From assembly GCA_036725605.1 (NCBI GenBank), contig DAIMDW010000012.1:79624-143623 (forward strand): a DNA stretch of 64,000 nucleotides, written 5' to 3'. The notes below the pieces were generated by a model. It saw nothing but the letters and a program-made list of their open reading frames with translations, searched no databases and had not been told where the DNA came from. Below, piece after piece: positions 41,900 through 50,972 of the stretch; position 1 is the stretch's first letter, and each line of letters opens with the position of its first letter. The translations under genes were made by a program, and so were the position numbers. This stretch comes from CALBTQ01 sp036725605. GTDB lineage: Bacteria; Lernaellota; Lernaellaia; Lernaellales; Lernaellaceae.

Positions 41900-44575
41900 T
41901 TATGAAAAGAGTTTCTTCAACGCGTTCTTCACGCTCTTGATGTCGAATTCCTTGCCCAGCAGGTTGTCCTTTTCCCGCTCGGCCGCGGCCAACTCCATGC
42001 GCTCGCGTTCGCGTTCGGCCTGCAACCGGCGCAGTTCGTTTTTGGCCTCGTCGTTGTTTTTGTTGTAGCGGAAGGCCAGCGCGAACATCCGCCGCGCCTT
42101 TTCTTTCTGGTTGTGGAACGCCAGGATCTTGCCCAGAAAGAAATACGCCTTGTCGCCCTTCGGATTGATTTTGATCGACCGCTCGATCGACTCCTTGGCC
42201 TGCGCCGTGCGTTCCTGCGCGGCCAGGTTCGGATTGTTCCACTGCGCCCAGCCCAGGTAGGCGTGGTATTCGCCCTCTTCCGGGAAGAGCTTGCAGGCTT
42301 CGGCGAAATGGTTCTGCGCGTCGGCGAAGGAGTGGCGGCGCATGGCCAGCACGCCCTGGTTGAAAGCGCGTTCGGCCGCGAGGATCGTCGTGATGCGCCG
42401 TTCCTTGATTTCCTCGCCGTCGGGCGTCAACCGCCGGTCGTATTCGCCGCGCTTGGCCGGACTCGACAGCGTTTCATAAGCGGTGGTGATCGCCTGCATC
42501 ACCGCATTGGCCTGCTGTTTGGCCTCCGCGTCGGTCAACGCCGGACCGATTTTGTCCTCGTGGTATTGCTGCACCAGGCGATGGTACGCTCCCTTGATCG
42601 TCACCGCGTCCGCTTTGCGTTCCACGCCGAGAATTTCGTAGTGGTTGGAGCTTTCCAGCTTCAGATACATGTCCATGATCCGTTGTCGCAGGTCGTCGGG
42701 CGCGGCGCCGGCTTCGTCGATCGGCACCAGTTCGTGCTTTTCCTCGCCGGATTCGAAGGCGCGCAGTTCGCGCTCCAGTTCGCTTTCGGCCTCCTCTTCG
42801 CCGGCGACCTCCTCGGAGGGCATCTCGTCGAAGACGACCACATCGTCATCGTCCATCAGCGACGATTTTTTCGCCGGGGCGGGCGCCGGCTCTTCCTCGT
42901 CGTCGATCAGCACGTCCTCGTCCTCGTCCTCGTCGACGAGCACATCTTCCCCGTCGTCGGTCGGCGTCAACTCATGGGCGCGGGCGGTCGGACGCCGGGG
43001 CGGCGCGGGCGTCCGTTCTTCCTCGATGAGGATCTCCTCCTCCTCGTCGAAGGCCGCGAGTTCCTCTTCTTCCTCGATCTCTTCCGGCAGTTCCTCGGCC
43101 GCTTCGCTCACGCTTTCGTACAGACGCAGGATGAGCATCGCGTACAGCAGCGGGAAGGTGTGCTCCTCGTCCAGCGGCGACGCCTTGACGACCTGGTTGA
43201 TCGTCCGCTTGCCGTCGATCAGCTTGAGCAGCGTCCACACTTCCTTGCTCAAGCCCGCATGGCGCGGCGAAAACGGCGGCGGCTTGATCGGCGCGACCAC
43301 CTGTTCGCCGACCTCGGTGAACATCTCGCGTAGCGATTCGGCGTCGTAGGCCTGCAAAATGCCGTCGAGAATCAACCGCGGCATCGGCAGCTCGAAGACG
43401 GTCAGGCTGTTGATGTCGAAGGGCGTTTCGTCGAAGTAGAATTTGCCTTCGAACCAGCCGAAGAGGTTCAGTAGTTTTTCGCGCATCTGGAAGCGCAGCG
43501 CCTGGTAAAGCTGCATCGGCGTCAGCCGGCCCATGTCGACCAGTGCGTTGCCCTGCCGCTTGCCGTTGGTCGCCATGCTTTCCAGGCTGGTCAGCACGTC
43601 GTCCGAATCGATCACGCCCTGCTGCACGAGGATCTGCCCCAGGCTCTCCTGGCGTCCTTCGCTTTCCACGTACACCGCACGGCCTTGATCGAAGTAGACG
43701 TTCTTGGTCATGCCCTGGTGCTGCACTTCGAGGATGCCGGATTTCTCGGCGAAGAACAGTTGCGCGAACAACTCGGGGATGCTGATTTCCTCCAGGTCGC
43801 CCTCGCGCGTGGTTTCCTCGTCGCCGCGGGCCGCTTCGGGAGCGTAAAACGACCAATCGTCCTTTTCGACGTTGTCGCCCAACGCGATGCTGGTCACCTC
43901 GTCGAGCAATTCGGAGATTTTATCGCGGTCGTCCTCCTCGGAGGCGGCCCGTGTCGGCTCGCGCTTGATGCCCTCGTCGATCTTCGCCACGCGCGGCGAG
44001 CGGTCGATCAGCTCCTGCCCGTCCAATTCGGCCAGCGTGCGCGACAGCAGATCCTCCAGCGACTCTTCGCGCTTGGGCGTGGGCGCGGCCGGCGCGGCGG
44101 GAGGCTCGGCCTCGATGATTTCCTCCGGCTCATCACCTTCATCCTCTTCGATCGCCGGTTCTATCGACTCGGCGACGGGCTCCGCGACGGCGAATTTTTC
44201 CGGCGGCAGCAGTTCGTGCAGCGTCTCGATCAACTGCGCCGGCGTATAGGGCGCCTGAATCAACCGGTCGGCCTGCCACGATTCGCGCGCCACCTTGTGC
44301 AGATCGGTTTTTTTGAACAAGCCGGAAATGAGGATGACCGGCACCGCGGCGTTTTGCGGATCTTCTTTGATCTTTTTGCACAATTCGCCGCCGGCCAGCT
44401 TGGGGATCAGCAGGTTGACGATCACCGCGTCGGGACGTTGCTCGCGGAACAGTTCCAGGCCCTGCAGGCCGTCGGTGGCATAACGGACGTTGATTTTCTC
44501 TTGTTGCAATGCGCCGACGATCCGTCGCAATTCGCTTCGGTTGTGCGCCACCACCAGAACTTTCGCCACGAGCAT
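41900..44575 (-). CDS. Degenerate receiver - DUF4388 - acidic linker - J domain - TPR protein
   Basis: An 891-residue multidomain protein. The receiver-like domain (5-120) has Asn54 where the phospho-Asp should be (VIVNLLIPKLAG), lacks the acidic pair (VVAHN) and the conserved Lys (APYTP). DUF4388 lies at 262-400 (IPELFAQLFFAEKSGILEVQ, GWFEGKFYF), a Glu/Asp-rich low-complexity region at 495-625, and a J domain at 643-716 with HED (672-674) in place of HPD. A C-terminal TPR-like helical part runs about 730-860. The likely role is a phosphorylation-independent scaffold; DUF4388 proteins are common in Myxococcota-type regulators. ATG at 44575 has AGAGG just upstream. Confidence 0.85.
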   Translation of the reverse strand: MLVAKVLVVAHNRSELRRIVGALQQEKINVRYATDGLQGLELFREQRPDAVIVNLLIPKLAGGELCKKIKEDPQNAAVPVILISGLFKKTDLHKVARESWQADRLIQAPYTPAQLIETLHELLPPEKFAVAEPVAESIEPAIEEDEGDEPEEIIEAEPPAAPAAPTPKREESLEDLLSRTLAELDGQELIDRSPRVAKIDEGIKREPTRAASEEDDRDKISELLDEVTSIALGDNVEKDDWSFYAPEAARGDEETTREGDLEEISIPELFAQLFFAEKSGILEVQHQGMTKNVYFDQGRAVYVESEGRQESLGQILVQQGVIDSDDVLTSLESMATNGKRQGNALVDMGRLTPMQLYQALRFQMREKLLNLFGWFEGKFYFDETPFDINSLTVFELPMPRLILDGILQAYDAESLREMFTEVGEQVVAPIKPPPFSPRHAGLSKEVWTLLKLIDGKRTINQVVKASPLDEEHTFPLLYAMLILRLYESVSEAAEELPEEIEEEEELAAFDEEEEILIEEERTPAPPRRPTARAHELTPTDDGEDVLVDEDEDEDVLIDDEEEPAPAPAKKSSLMDDDDVVVFDEMPSEEVAGEEEAESELERELRAFESGEEKHELVPIDEAGAAPDDLRQRIMDMYLKLESSNHYEILGVERKADAVTIKGAYHRLVQQYHEDKIGPALTDAEAKQQANAVMQAITTAYETLSSPAKRGEYDRRLTPDGEEIKERRITTILAAERAFNQGVLAMRRHSFADAQNHFAEACKLFPEEGEYHAYLGWAQWNNPNLAAQERTAQAKESIERSIKINPKGDKAYFFLGKILAFHNQKEKARRMFALAFRYNKNNDEAKNELRRLQAERERERMELAAAEREKDNLLGKEFDIKSVKNALKKLFS

Positions 44576-44739
44576 ATACCTCTACTTTTTGTGTTCCTCA
44601 CATATCCAATCAAGGTAAATGCTTAGTGCGCTGATGTCAAACAAAGAAATCTTCCGTAACTTACCGAGATTCAATAAAAATCATCCATTTCGCGGCTTTT
44701 ATCTTGACACCGGCCGCGCCCGACTCGTACTTTGAAGTT

Positions 44740-45321
44740 ATGAGTGATTCCCCGCAACGCTTCGATTCGACCGGTTCGCTGTCCTGGCTCTGGCGGCCGT
44801 TGGTGACCGTTGTGCTGCTGGCCTCGGTCCTGTATGCGGGCTACAGCGGTTACAAGGTGCTGTTCAAGAAAGAGCCCGTCGAAGCCACGCCCGAAGTGGT
44901 CGACGTCGGCCGCAACTTACCGGATTCCAACAAGAAATACAAATACGAAGAAGCGCGCCAACTGTTGATCGAGGGGCAGAAGCTGATGCGCTCGGGCAAC
45001 CTGAACGGCTCGCATTTGCTGGAAAGAATCCTTCAGGACCACCCCGACTCGCCCCAGGCCAAGCGCGCGATGATCATCCTGGCCGCGACCTATCGCTACA
45101 ACATGCGCCGCCCCGACAAGGCCCGGCGGATGTACGAGAAATTCCTGCATACCTATCCGACCGATCGCCTCGTGCCCGAAACGATCGAGGACCTGCGCAC
45201 GCTCAACAAGGAAACCAACGCGCCCGACCAGACGCAGGCGATCATCCGTCGTATTATGCCGTTGGTCGAAAACGATCCCGCGATGAAGAAAAAATTGGAA
45301 GGCTTGCTGGTCAGCCGGTAA
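44740..45321 (+). CDS. Membrane-anchored TPR-like protein
   Basis: 193 residues: a cytoplasmic N-terminal tail, one membrane segment (LVTVVLLASVLYAGYSGYKVLF), then a TPR-like helical domain with EEARQLLIEGQKLMRSGNLNGSHLLERILQDHPDSPQAKRAMIILAATYRYN and DKARRMYEKFLHTYP. The start is uncertain. A -35-like TTGACA (44704-44709) and -10-like TACTTT (44728-44733) lie so close to the ATG at 44740 that the message would be nearly leaderless; a TTG at 44704 is the alternative start. Its stop overlaps the convergent DHH gene by 11 bases. Confidence 0.68.
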   Translation: MSDSPQRFDSTGSLSWLWRPLVTVVLLASVLYAGYSGYKVLFKKEPVEATPEVVDVGRNLPDSNKKYKYEEARQLLIEGQKLMRSGNLNGSHLLERILQDHPDSPQAKRAMIILAATYRYNMRRPDKARRMYEKFLHTYPTDRLVPETIEDLRTLNKETNAPDQTQAIIRRIMPLVENDPAMKKKLEGLLVSR

Positions 45322-46306
45322 CCGACGCCGGTTGCCGGTGCATCTCGACCTGCTGCAGCCACAGCCGCGTCACCTCGTCGATCATCTTGTCGCGCAGCCG
45401 CTGACGATCGTCCTTGCTTTCCGCGTGGATCTTGCCGCCCGCCGCCGCCGCGTGTCCGCCGCCCAGTTCCAGCTCGTCGAAAATCGCCGCGCAACTGTGA
45501 TCGGCCAGGGTCTGGTCGATGAACGGATTGAGCGAAAAGCTCAGCCGCAGATCGTTCGTGCGCCGGCCGCCCTGCACCACCGGCGTGATCAGGATCACCG
45601 CGTACACGCCGGGGAACACCTGGTAGGCCAGGTTCTTCGAAAAACGCGGCGTCACCTTCATCTCGCTGAAGTCGATCACGCAGATCTCGTCCTGCGCCAC
45701 CAGCCGGCCCACGCGCTCGATCGTCTCCAGCGCGCGTTTGCCGTGCTCCTGCTGCAGCTTGTAGCGGTCGCGCACCTCGCCGTGCTCGGCCACGTCGCTC
45801 AGCGGCCGGTTCTGCATCATGTGCACCAGCCGCTGCAGGTACCGCCGCGCCTTGCGGATGTCCTCTCCGGGCAGGAAGATCGTCGCGTTGATCACGTTTT
45901 CCGGATCCTCCGCCAGCCACGCCTCGATGTTCGGATAGTCCATCGAATCCACCCGGTCGGTGGCCTTCACGGTCCGCTCGATGAAATCGGGGAACGCCGC
46001 CGTCGCTTTCAGGTGCTCATAAATGACCCGCGCCGCCGAGGGCGCTTCGAAGGCCGCGCCTTCGCCCGCCGACCAACCCATCACCTTGGCTTCCTCGATG
46101 TTGCCGGCGTGATGGTCGAACCAGGCGCGCACCTCGCGGGCCGGATGCGGCAAATCGCAGACGATGTCCTTCGGACCGATCTGCGTGCGGCGCACGTTTT
46201 CCGGCCCGGTGAAAAACACGAAGCGCAACCGCGACCAGATCCCGACCAGCGCGGCCGAGACGATCCCGTCGAAATCTCCGTGCGTGACGATCTGCGTTTG
46301 CGACAT
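45311..46306 (-). CDS. DHH-family phosphoesterase
   Basis: A 331-residue protein with the DHH catalytic core: HGDFDGIVSA (motif I), CDLPHP, FDHHAGN (the DHH motif), and the C-terminal DHHA1 motif GGGHAAAAGG. The family includes nanoRNases, RecJ and cyclic-dinucleotide phosphodiesterases. This short version lacks PAS/GGDEF extensions, so an oligoribonuclease/pAp-phosphatase-like role is possible; the exact substrate is open. GGAGG precedes the start at 46306. Confidence 0.88.
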   Translation of the reverse strand: MSQTQIVTHGDFDGIVSAALVGIWSRLRFVFFTGPENVRRTQIGPKDIVCDLPHPAREVRAWFDHHAGNIEEAKVMGWSAGEGAAFEAPSAARVIYEHLKATAAFPDFIERTVKATDRVDSMDYPNIEAWLAEDPENVINATIFLPGEDIRKARRYLQRLVHMMQNRPLSDVAEHGEVRDRYKLQQEHGKRALETIERVGRLVAQDEICVIDFSEMKVTPRFSKNLAYQVFPGVYAVILITPVVQGGRRTNDLRLSFSLNPFIDQTLADHSCAAIFDELELGGGHAAAAGGKIHAESKDDRQRLRDKMIDEVTRLWLQQVEMHRQPASVTG

Positions 46307-46396
46307 GCCGCCTCCTTCGAGTTGCTTCTATGTAACAGATGGAACCGCGCCTGCAAAGGGGCAAACCCGTCGTCTTTTTTTGCTCGTCGTCGTGAA

Positions 46397-46453
46397 TCAG
46401 AAGCGCACGAACTCGACCACCGGCCCCGGCGCCAGCTCCAGCGTGCGCGCCCG
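46397..46453 (-). pseudogene. Duplicated C-terminal fragment of the diacylglycerol-kinase-like gene
   Basis: In frame it encodes RARTLELAPGPVVEFVRF then stop. The intact gene ends RARMLELAPGPVVEFVRF then stop. Over about 50 bases (46404-46453 against 46787-46836) the DNA differs at one position. The sequence just upstream of the fragment (AATTCATGCAACAGAATTT) matches that just downstream of the intact gene (AATTCACGCAACGGAATTT), as expected if a tandem duplication was largely deleted. Confidence 0.7.
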
Positions 46454-46530
46454 AAATTCTGTTGCATGAATTCCCGCCTTCAACACCATCTTTTTGTCGT
46501 CGAAATTGGATCGTTATATGTCTCATTTTT

Positions 46531-46680
46531 CGCCCTCACCCCGGGCTGCGCCCGACCCTCTCCCACCGGGAGAGGGTAAAAAAATCGGGGACTCGATTCC
46601 TTCGTGTCCCCGCATTTTTAAAAAAAAGGCAGCCTGGTCTCCCTTCTCCCCGTGGGAGAAGGGCCGGGGATGAGGGCCGG
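46531..46680. repeat. Composite palindromic repeat (CCCTCACCCC family, two units)
   Basis: First unit 46531-46578: CCCTCACCCC then CCCTCTCCC / GGGAGAGGG. Second unit 46635-46680: CCCTTCTCCCC / GGGAGAAGGG then GGGGATGAGGG. The outer CCCTCACCCC and GGGGATGAGGG pair across the whole element. Related to the copy at 13624-13681. Confidence 0.7.
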
Positions 46681-46779
46681 ATCGCGATTTCCCCTTCGAT
46701 GCTGACCATCCGCTCCGGCGGGGCTTGTCGGCTCGGGGTGTCCTGATTTTAAGTCAGAAAATTCCGTTGCGTGAATTTG

Positions 46780-47745
46780 CTAAAAACGCACGAACTCGAC
46801 CACCGGCCCCGGCGCCAGCTCCAGCATGCGCGCCCGGTACAGCTCGCCGTCGATCGTGTAACCGAAATCGTCCTCGCGCTCCAGGCGCACCCGGGCGGCC
46901 AGCCGGTCCAGCAGGTCGCGGCCGCGCAAACGGCGGTTGAGCAGCAGGTTGGGAATGTTGCGGATGATCGCCAGCCGCGAGGGGCTGCCGCCTTTGATGT
47001 GGATGCGGTCCAGGTAATCGCCCACGCGGAAGGCACGGAAAAAGACGATACGCGCGTCGATCGCCGAGACCGCCAGCATCTTGTAATGCGATAGACGCTG
47101 CCGCGTTTCGTCCAGTTGCAGCCGCGCCTCGACCGCCGTCAGCAGCCGCTGCAGATACGGCGTGCCGGTGAACAGCGAGAGCAGCATCCGCGAGAGAATT
47201 TTTAAAAACTTGAGAACGCTGTGACGCTTGCCGCGATAGTATTCGAGGAAGAAATTGTGGATCAGCCCCACCCCGGCGATGAAGCCGAAGCGCTGCTGTA
47301 CGCCGTCGGACACCGCCAGCAGCTTCTGCCGGATACGCGGGATCTCTTCGCTGCTGCGCACGCGATCCAGCAACGCGAACAACCGGGACAACGCCTCGCG
47401 CGGTTTGCCGCGACCGCCGAGAATCCCCGTGACCAGGTTGGCCGTGCCCGTGCGCAACGTGGCGAACAGCGGCAGCTTGCGCAACTCGCCCGCCTCGTCG
47501 CGTCGCTCGCCGTACACGTTGACGAAGGCCGACATGAACCGGTGCAGGCCGCCGTCGCCGGTGGTCAGCAACACCACGTCGGCCTGCGACTCCCAGCATT
47601 CCTCGACCGCTTCGAGAATCTCCTCCACCGCATGGGTCGTGCGCACGATCACCTTCTCCGAAGCGTAGCTGCGAAAAAGCTGCTCCGGCGCCTTGCGCGA
47701 TTTCACCGCGCGCGCGTTGGAATTGATCAGGATGCGAACCTTCAT
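46780..47745 (-). CDS. Diacylglycerol kinase-family protein (DAGK catalytic domain)
   Basis: A 321-residue lipid kinase-like protein. It begins KVRILINSNARAVKSRKAPEQL and has the nucleotide-binding motif TTGDGGLHRF (variant of GGDGTxxE) near residue 61, then LPLFATLRTGTANLV, corresponding to the family's GTGNDxA strand with altered residues. Members include DgkB, YegS and sphingosine/ceramide kinases. A basic, hydrophobic central region (KFLKILSRMLLSLFTGTPYLQ) suggests membrane association. The motif variations make the substrate uncertain. The ATG at 47745 lies just before the divergent ogt gene. Confidence 0.8.
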   Translation of the reverse strand: MKVRILINSNARAVKSRKAPEQLFRSYASEKVIVRTTHAVEEILEAVEECWESQADVVLLTTGDGGLHRFMSAFVNVYGERRDEAGELRKLPLFATLRTGTANLVTGILGGRGKPREALSRLFALLDRVRSSEEIPRIRQKLLAVSDGVQQRFGFIAGVGLIHNFFLEYYRGKRHSVLKFLKILSRMLLSLFTGTPYLQRLLTAVEARLQLDETRQRLSHYKMLAVSAIDARIVFFRAFRVGDYLDRIHIKGGSPSRLAIIRNIPNLLLNRRLRGRDLLDRLAARVRLEREDDFGYTIDGELYRARMLELAPGPVVEFVRF

Positions 47746-47827
47746 CTCTCTCCCACGGTTGCCAAACGGCGGCGGATGCTATTGAATCCACCTAACCTAT
47801 TAATCGTCCATTTGGAGGATTACCATT

Positions 47828-48349
47828 ATGCCGGATTGCGCCGCGTTCATTCCCACGAGTTTCGGACGGGTGATCGTCACATGGAATCCGGCGAGATTCC
47901 CGCGCGTCAACCGTATCTATCTTCCCATGTCCAAAGAAAAAATGCACGAGATTCTCGCCGATTATAAGTGCGTGGCGCTCAACCTGCCGCCGCTGGCCGA
48001 CAAACTGCGCGACTATTTCGCCGGGAAAAAGGTGAAATTCAGCCTCAACGAGCTGGATTTAACCGGTATTACGCCGTTTTTCCAGGAAGTCTATCGCGCC
48101 GCCTTCAAGATTCCCTACGGCACGGTGAGTACCTACGGCGCGCTGGCCCGGGCGGCGGGCAGCCCTCTCGCGTCGCGGGCGGTCGGCCGGGCGATGGCGA
48201 AAAATCCGCTGCCGCTCGTCATCCCCTGCCACCGCGTCGTGCGCGGCGACGGCCACCTCGGCGGCTTCGCCGGCGGGCTGGACCAAAAACGCGCCCTACT
48301 GAAACTGGAAGGCGTAACGGTAAACAACCGTCAAAAAGTCGAGACTTAA
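47828..48349 (+). CDS. ogt: Methylated-DNA-protein cysteine methyltransferase
   Basis: A 173-residue O6-alkylguanine-DNA alkyltransferase. The C-terminal DNA-binding domain has FFQEVYRAAFKIPYGTVSTYGALARAAG, the helix-turn-helix Arg region and the active-site PCHRV with Cys134 that takes the alkyl group, then GFAGGLDQKRALLKLEG. It repairs O6-methylguanine by suicide transfer. GGAGG precedes the ATG. It faces catalase convergently with a hairpin between. Confidence 0.95.
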   Translation: MPDCAAFIPTSFGRVIVTWNPARFPRVNRIYLPMSKEKMHEILADYKCVALNLPPLADKLRDYFAGKKVKFSLNELDLTGITPFFQEVYRAAFKIPYGTVSTYGALARAAGSPLASRAVGRAMAKNPLPLVIPCHRVVRGDGHLGGFAGGLDQKRALLKLEGVTVNNRQKVET

Positions 48350-48354
48350 CAAAC

Positions 48355-48388
48355 GACGACATCGCCGATCTCTGCCGACGATGTCGTC
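48355..48388. terminator. Bidirectional hairpin between ogt and catalase
   Basis: GACGACATCG (48355-48364) and CGATGTCGTC (48379-48388) form a 10-bp stem in the 50-base space between convergent genes. T-runs on either side are poor, so it is a possible bidirectional terminator or transcript-end stabiliser. Confidence 0.6.
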
Positions 48389-48399
48389 CGTTATCCGAT

Positions 48400-49911
48400 T
48401 TACCCGGCGGTCGCCTTTACCCGCTCCTCCTGAGTCATCGCCGCCAGTTTTTTCACCTCGTCCGCTTTTAGCTTCAGACCTTTGGCTATGCGCAGACCGT
48501 AATCGGCGTCGGCTTTGAAAAACAATGCCGTTTGCCGCAGTTGCAGACGTTTTTGCGCCCCGCCGAGATGGGTGACGATATTCTCGATCAAATGATCCCG
48601 ATCCGTATCGGTCATCACCTTGCGATACAGATCGCCCGCCTGGACGAAATCGATGTCGCCCAGTGGATAAACATGACGCGCGGCTTCGCCGGCAACGTCC
48701 ACCGGCGGCATGGCAAACGCGGCATCCGGCCCCGGCCCGCCGAAGCTGTTCGGCCAATAATTGGGATCGCCCGCGCCGTTGGCGTCGAAACGCATCGCCC
48801 CGTCGCGCTGATAGCTGTTGATCTTGGCCGCTTTGGGCGCGTTGACCGGCAGCAAATGATAATTCGTCCCCAGCCGGTGCCGGTGCGTGTCGTGATAACT
48901 GAACAGCCGCCCCTGCAGCAGTCGATCCGGCGACGGACCGATGCCGGGAACGAAATTGCCGGGCGAAAACGCCGCCTGCTCGACGTCCGCAAAATAGTTC
49001 TCCGGATTGCGATCGAGCACCATGCGGCCCAGCGGCTGCAACGGGAAATCGCCGTGCGGCCAGACCTTGGTGATGTCGAACGGATCGAACCGGTATTTTT
49101 TCGCCTGGGCCGGCGTCATGATCTGCACGGAAACGTTCCATGCCGGCGGTTCGCCCTTGGCGATGCTCGCATACAGATCGCGCGTGGCATGATCCGGGTC
49201 GGCGCCGGCCAGACGCACCGCCTCCTCACGCGTGAGCGTCTTGACGGTCTGCGCGGTCTTGAAGTGAATCTTCACCCACCAGTATTCGCCTTTCGCGTTG
49301 TACCACATGAACGTGTGACCGCTGTACCCGTTCATGTGGCGGTAACTCAGGGGCGTGCCGCGGTCGGAAAAGAGCACCGTGACCTGATGAATCGACTCGG
49401 GCGTCAACGACAGAAAGTCCCAGAACATATCCGGATCTTTGAGGTTGGTGGCCGGATGTCTTTTCTGGGTATGGATGAAATCCGGGAACTTCATCGCATC
49501 GCGAATGAAGAAGACCGGCGTATTGTTGCCCACGAAATCGTAATTGCCCTCTTCCGTGTAGAACTTGACGGCAAATCCGCGCGGGTCGCGTTCCGAGTCG
49601 GCCGAACCCTTTTCGCCGCCAACGGTGGAAAAACGCGCAAAAACCTCGGTCCGTTTGCCTACCTTGGATAAAAACTTCGCCCGTGTGTATTTCGTCAGAT
49701 CGTGCGTCACCTCGAAGTAGCCGTACGCGCCGGCGCCTTTGGCGTGCACCACCCGCTCGGGAATGCGCTCCCGGTCGAAGTGCGCCAGTTTCTCCAACAA
49801 ATGAATGTCTTGGACCAGCGTCGGTCCCTGCGGGCCCGCCGTCATCGATTGCAGATCGTTATCGACCGGCATTCCGGTTCCGGTGGTCAATACTTTCTTG
49901 TTTATGGCCAT
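48400..49911 (-). CDS. katA: Monofunctional haem catalase (clade 3-like)
   Basis: A 503-residue small-subunit catalase, the normal length. Catalytic His56 is in RVVHAKGAGAYG, Asn129 in VGNNTPVFF, and the proximal haem Tyr in RLFSYHDTHRHRLG. The long C-terminal flavodoxin-like domain of clade 2 is absent. The start MAINKKVLTT has GGGGG about seven bases ahead. It breaks down hydrogen peroxide; the AT-rich 180-base leader probably carries the promoter, but I could not place an OxyR or PerR box with confidence. Confidence 0.97.
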   Translation of the reverse strand: MAINKKVLTTGTGMPVDNDLQSMTAGPQGPTLVQDIHLLEKLAHFDRERIPERVVHAKGAGAYGYFEVTHDLTKYTRAKFLSKVGKRTEVFARFSTVGGEKGSADSERDPRGFAVKFYTEEGNYDFVGNNTPVFFIRDAMKFPDFIHTQKRHPATNLKDPDMFWDFLSLTPESIHQVTVLFSDRGTPLSYRHMNGYSGHTFMWYNAKGEYWWVKIHFKTAQTVKTLTREEAVRLAGADPDHATRDLYASIAKGEPPAWNVSVQIMTPAQAKKYRFDPFDITKVWPHGDFPLQPLGRMVLDRNPENYFADVEQAAFSPGNFVPGIGPSPDRLLQGRLFSYHDTHRHRLGTNYHLLPVNAPKAAKINSYQRDGAMRFDANGAGDPNYWPNSFGGPGPDAAFAMPPVDVAGEAARHVYPLGDIDFVQAGDLYRKVMTDTDRDHLIENIVTHLGGAQKRLQLRQTALFFKADADYGLRIAKGLKLKADEVKKLAAMTQEERVKATAG

Positions 49912-50094
49912 GATTTACCCCCTATCTTCTGAATTATTTAATTCTTCGTTTTTTTATTTGACGTCGTTTTTCATGTATCGGTTGCCCGCTACTAGTACAG
50001 ACATACCATTCTTTTTAGGGATATCGTTTTCACCCATTTAAGAAAATCACGATCACCGTGGCTGTCAAATCGCTCACCAAAATTTTGTATTGGA

Positions 50095-50898
50095 TTACGC
50101 GGTTGGTTGGTTGGTTCGCGCGACCATTGTCACCGCTTCTTGCGGGCACACGTCGGCGCACAAGCCGCACCCGTAGCAGCGTTCCGCCTTCACTTCGGCC
50201 AGCAATTGTTCGTTGATCGTGACCGTGTGCCGCACGTGGAAATGGCACACGCGCAGGCAGTCGCCGCAACCGGCGCACTTGTCCGTGTCCGTCGCCGCGA
50301 CCATCCGTCCGCGCACGATTACCTGCGATTCCCCGCCGATCGCTTCGTTGGCCAGAAACGGCACGCAGGTGGCCGACGAACAATGGCAGATGCCCGTCTC
50401 GCCGCCCACCATCGAATAAACGTTGGCGACCAGCCCCATGTTGTGGCACTCGCGCTCGAGGGCCAGCAGCTCGTCCTTGGAAATGACCTCGTAGGCGTCC
50501 AGCTTGGCGAATTGCTCGCCGCTCACGCCGATCTGAATGTCCACCTTCTCCGTCGTTTGGCGGCAGAAATTGAGGTAGCCGCCGGCCAGATCCATCGCGT
50601 CGGGCCCCAGCGCCTCGGCGGTGTATTTCCGGCACGGACACGGCCCCTTGGCGATAACCCAATCGTCGGGCAGTTCCTCGATGAACCGCATGATCTGTGC
50701 GTGCGTCATCACCTGCGTCGCCGTGGTGATGCCGGCCAGGCGGTCGATGACCCGGTGCGCGAGGTTGAGCGGCAGATGCTTTTCCACCTCCAGAAATCGA
50801 TACAGCGAGCGCATCAGCAGCGGTTCGTTGGGCGCATAGCAGCCCAGCACCGTTTCCTGCAACGTCCCACCGATGAGATTGTTTTTGCGCTCGTGCAT
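50095..50898 (-). CDS. 4Fe-4S ferredoxin-type protein with extra Cys motifs
   Basis: A 267-residue cytoplasmic protein. The C-terminal part has two ferredoxin motifs, CAGCGDCLRVCHFH and CYGCGLCADVCPQ, so probably two 4Fe-4S clusters. The N-terminal part has further Cys clusters, GPCPCRKYTAEA and GICHCSSATCVPF, which recall a metal or cofactor site. Start 50898 is set by GGGAGGAAACG. No redox partner is adjacent. Family resemblance is to uncharacterised Fe-S electron carriers; the exact role is unknown. Confidence 0.85.
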   Translation of the reverse strand: MHERKNNLIGGTLQETVLGCYAPNEPLLMRSLYRFLEVEKHLPLNLAHRVIDRLAGITTATQVMTHAQIMRFIEELPDDWVIAKGPCPCRKYTAEALGPDAMDLAGGYLNFCRQTTEKVDIQIGVSGEQFAKLDAYEVISKDELLALERECHNMGLVANVYSMVGGETGICHCSSATCVPFLANEAIGGESQVIVRGRMVAATDTDKCAGCGDCLRVCHFHVRHTVTINEQLLAEVKAERCYGCGLCADVCPQEAVTMVARTNQPTA

Positions 50899-50972
50899 CG
50901 TTTCCTCCCGGCTGTCGTCCAGCGGTAACGCGAAACCCGGGAAATGTAAAGACGGCGTTCCCGGGTACGACC

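Larger units (their letters stand above)
46307..46779. other. Repeat-rich intergenic region
   Basis: No functional gene is supported. It holds a duplicated 3' fragment of the downstream lipid-kinase gene, a composite palindromic repeat of the CCCTCACCCC family and the GGGGAC / GTCCCC inverted pair at 46586-46612. Confidence 0.6.

Noticed and set aside
46081..46467. Minus-strand open frame at the start of the DHH gene and spacer
   Set aside because: It mixes the kinase fragment, in another frame, with antisense-like sequence and has no ribosome binding site.
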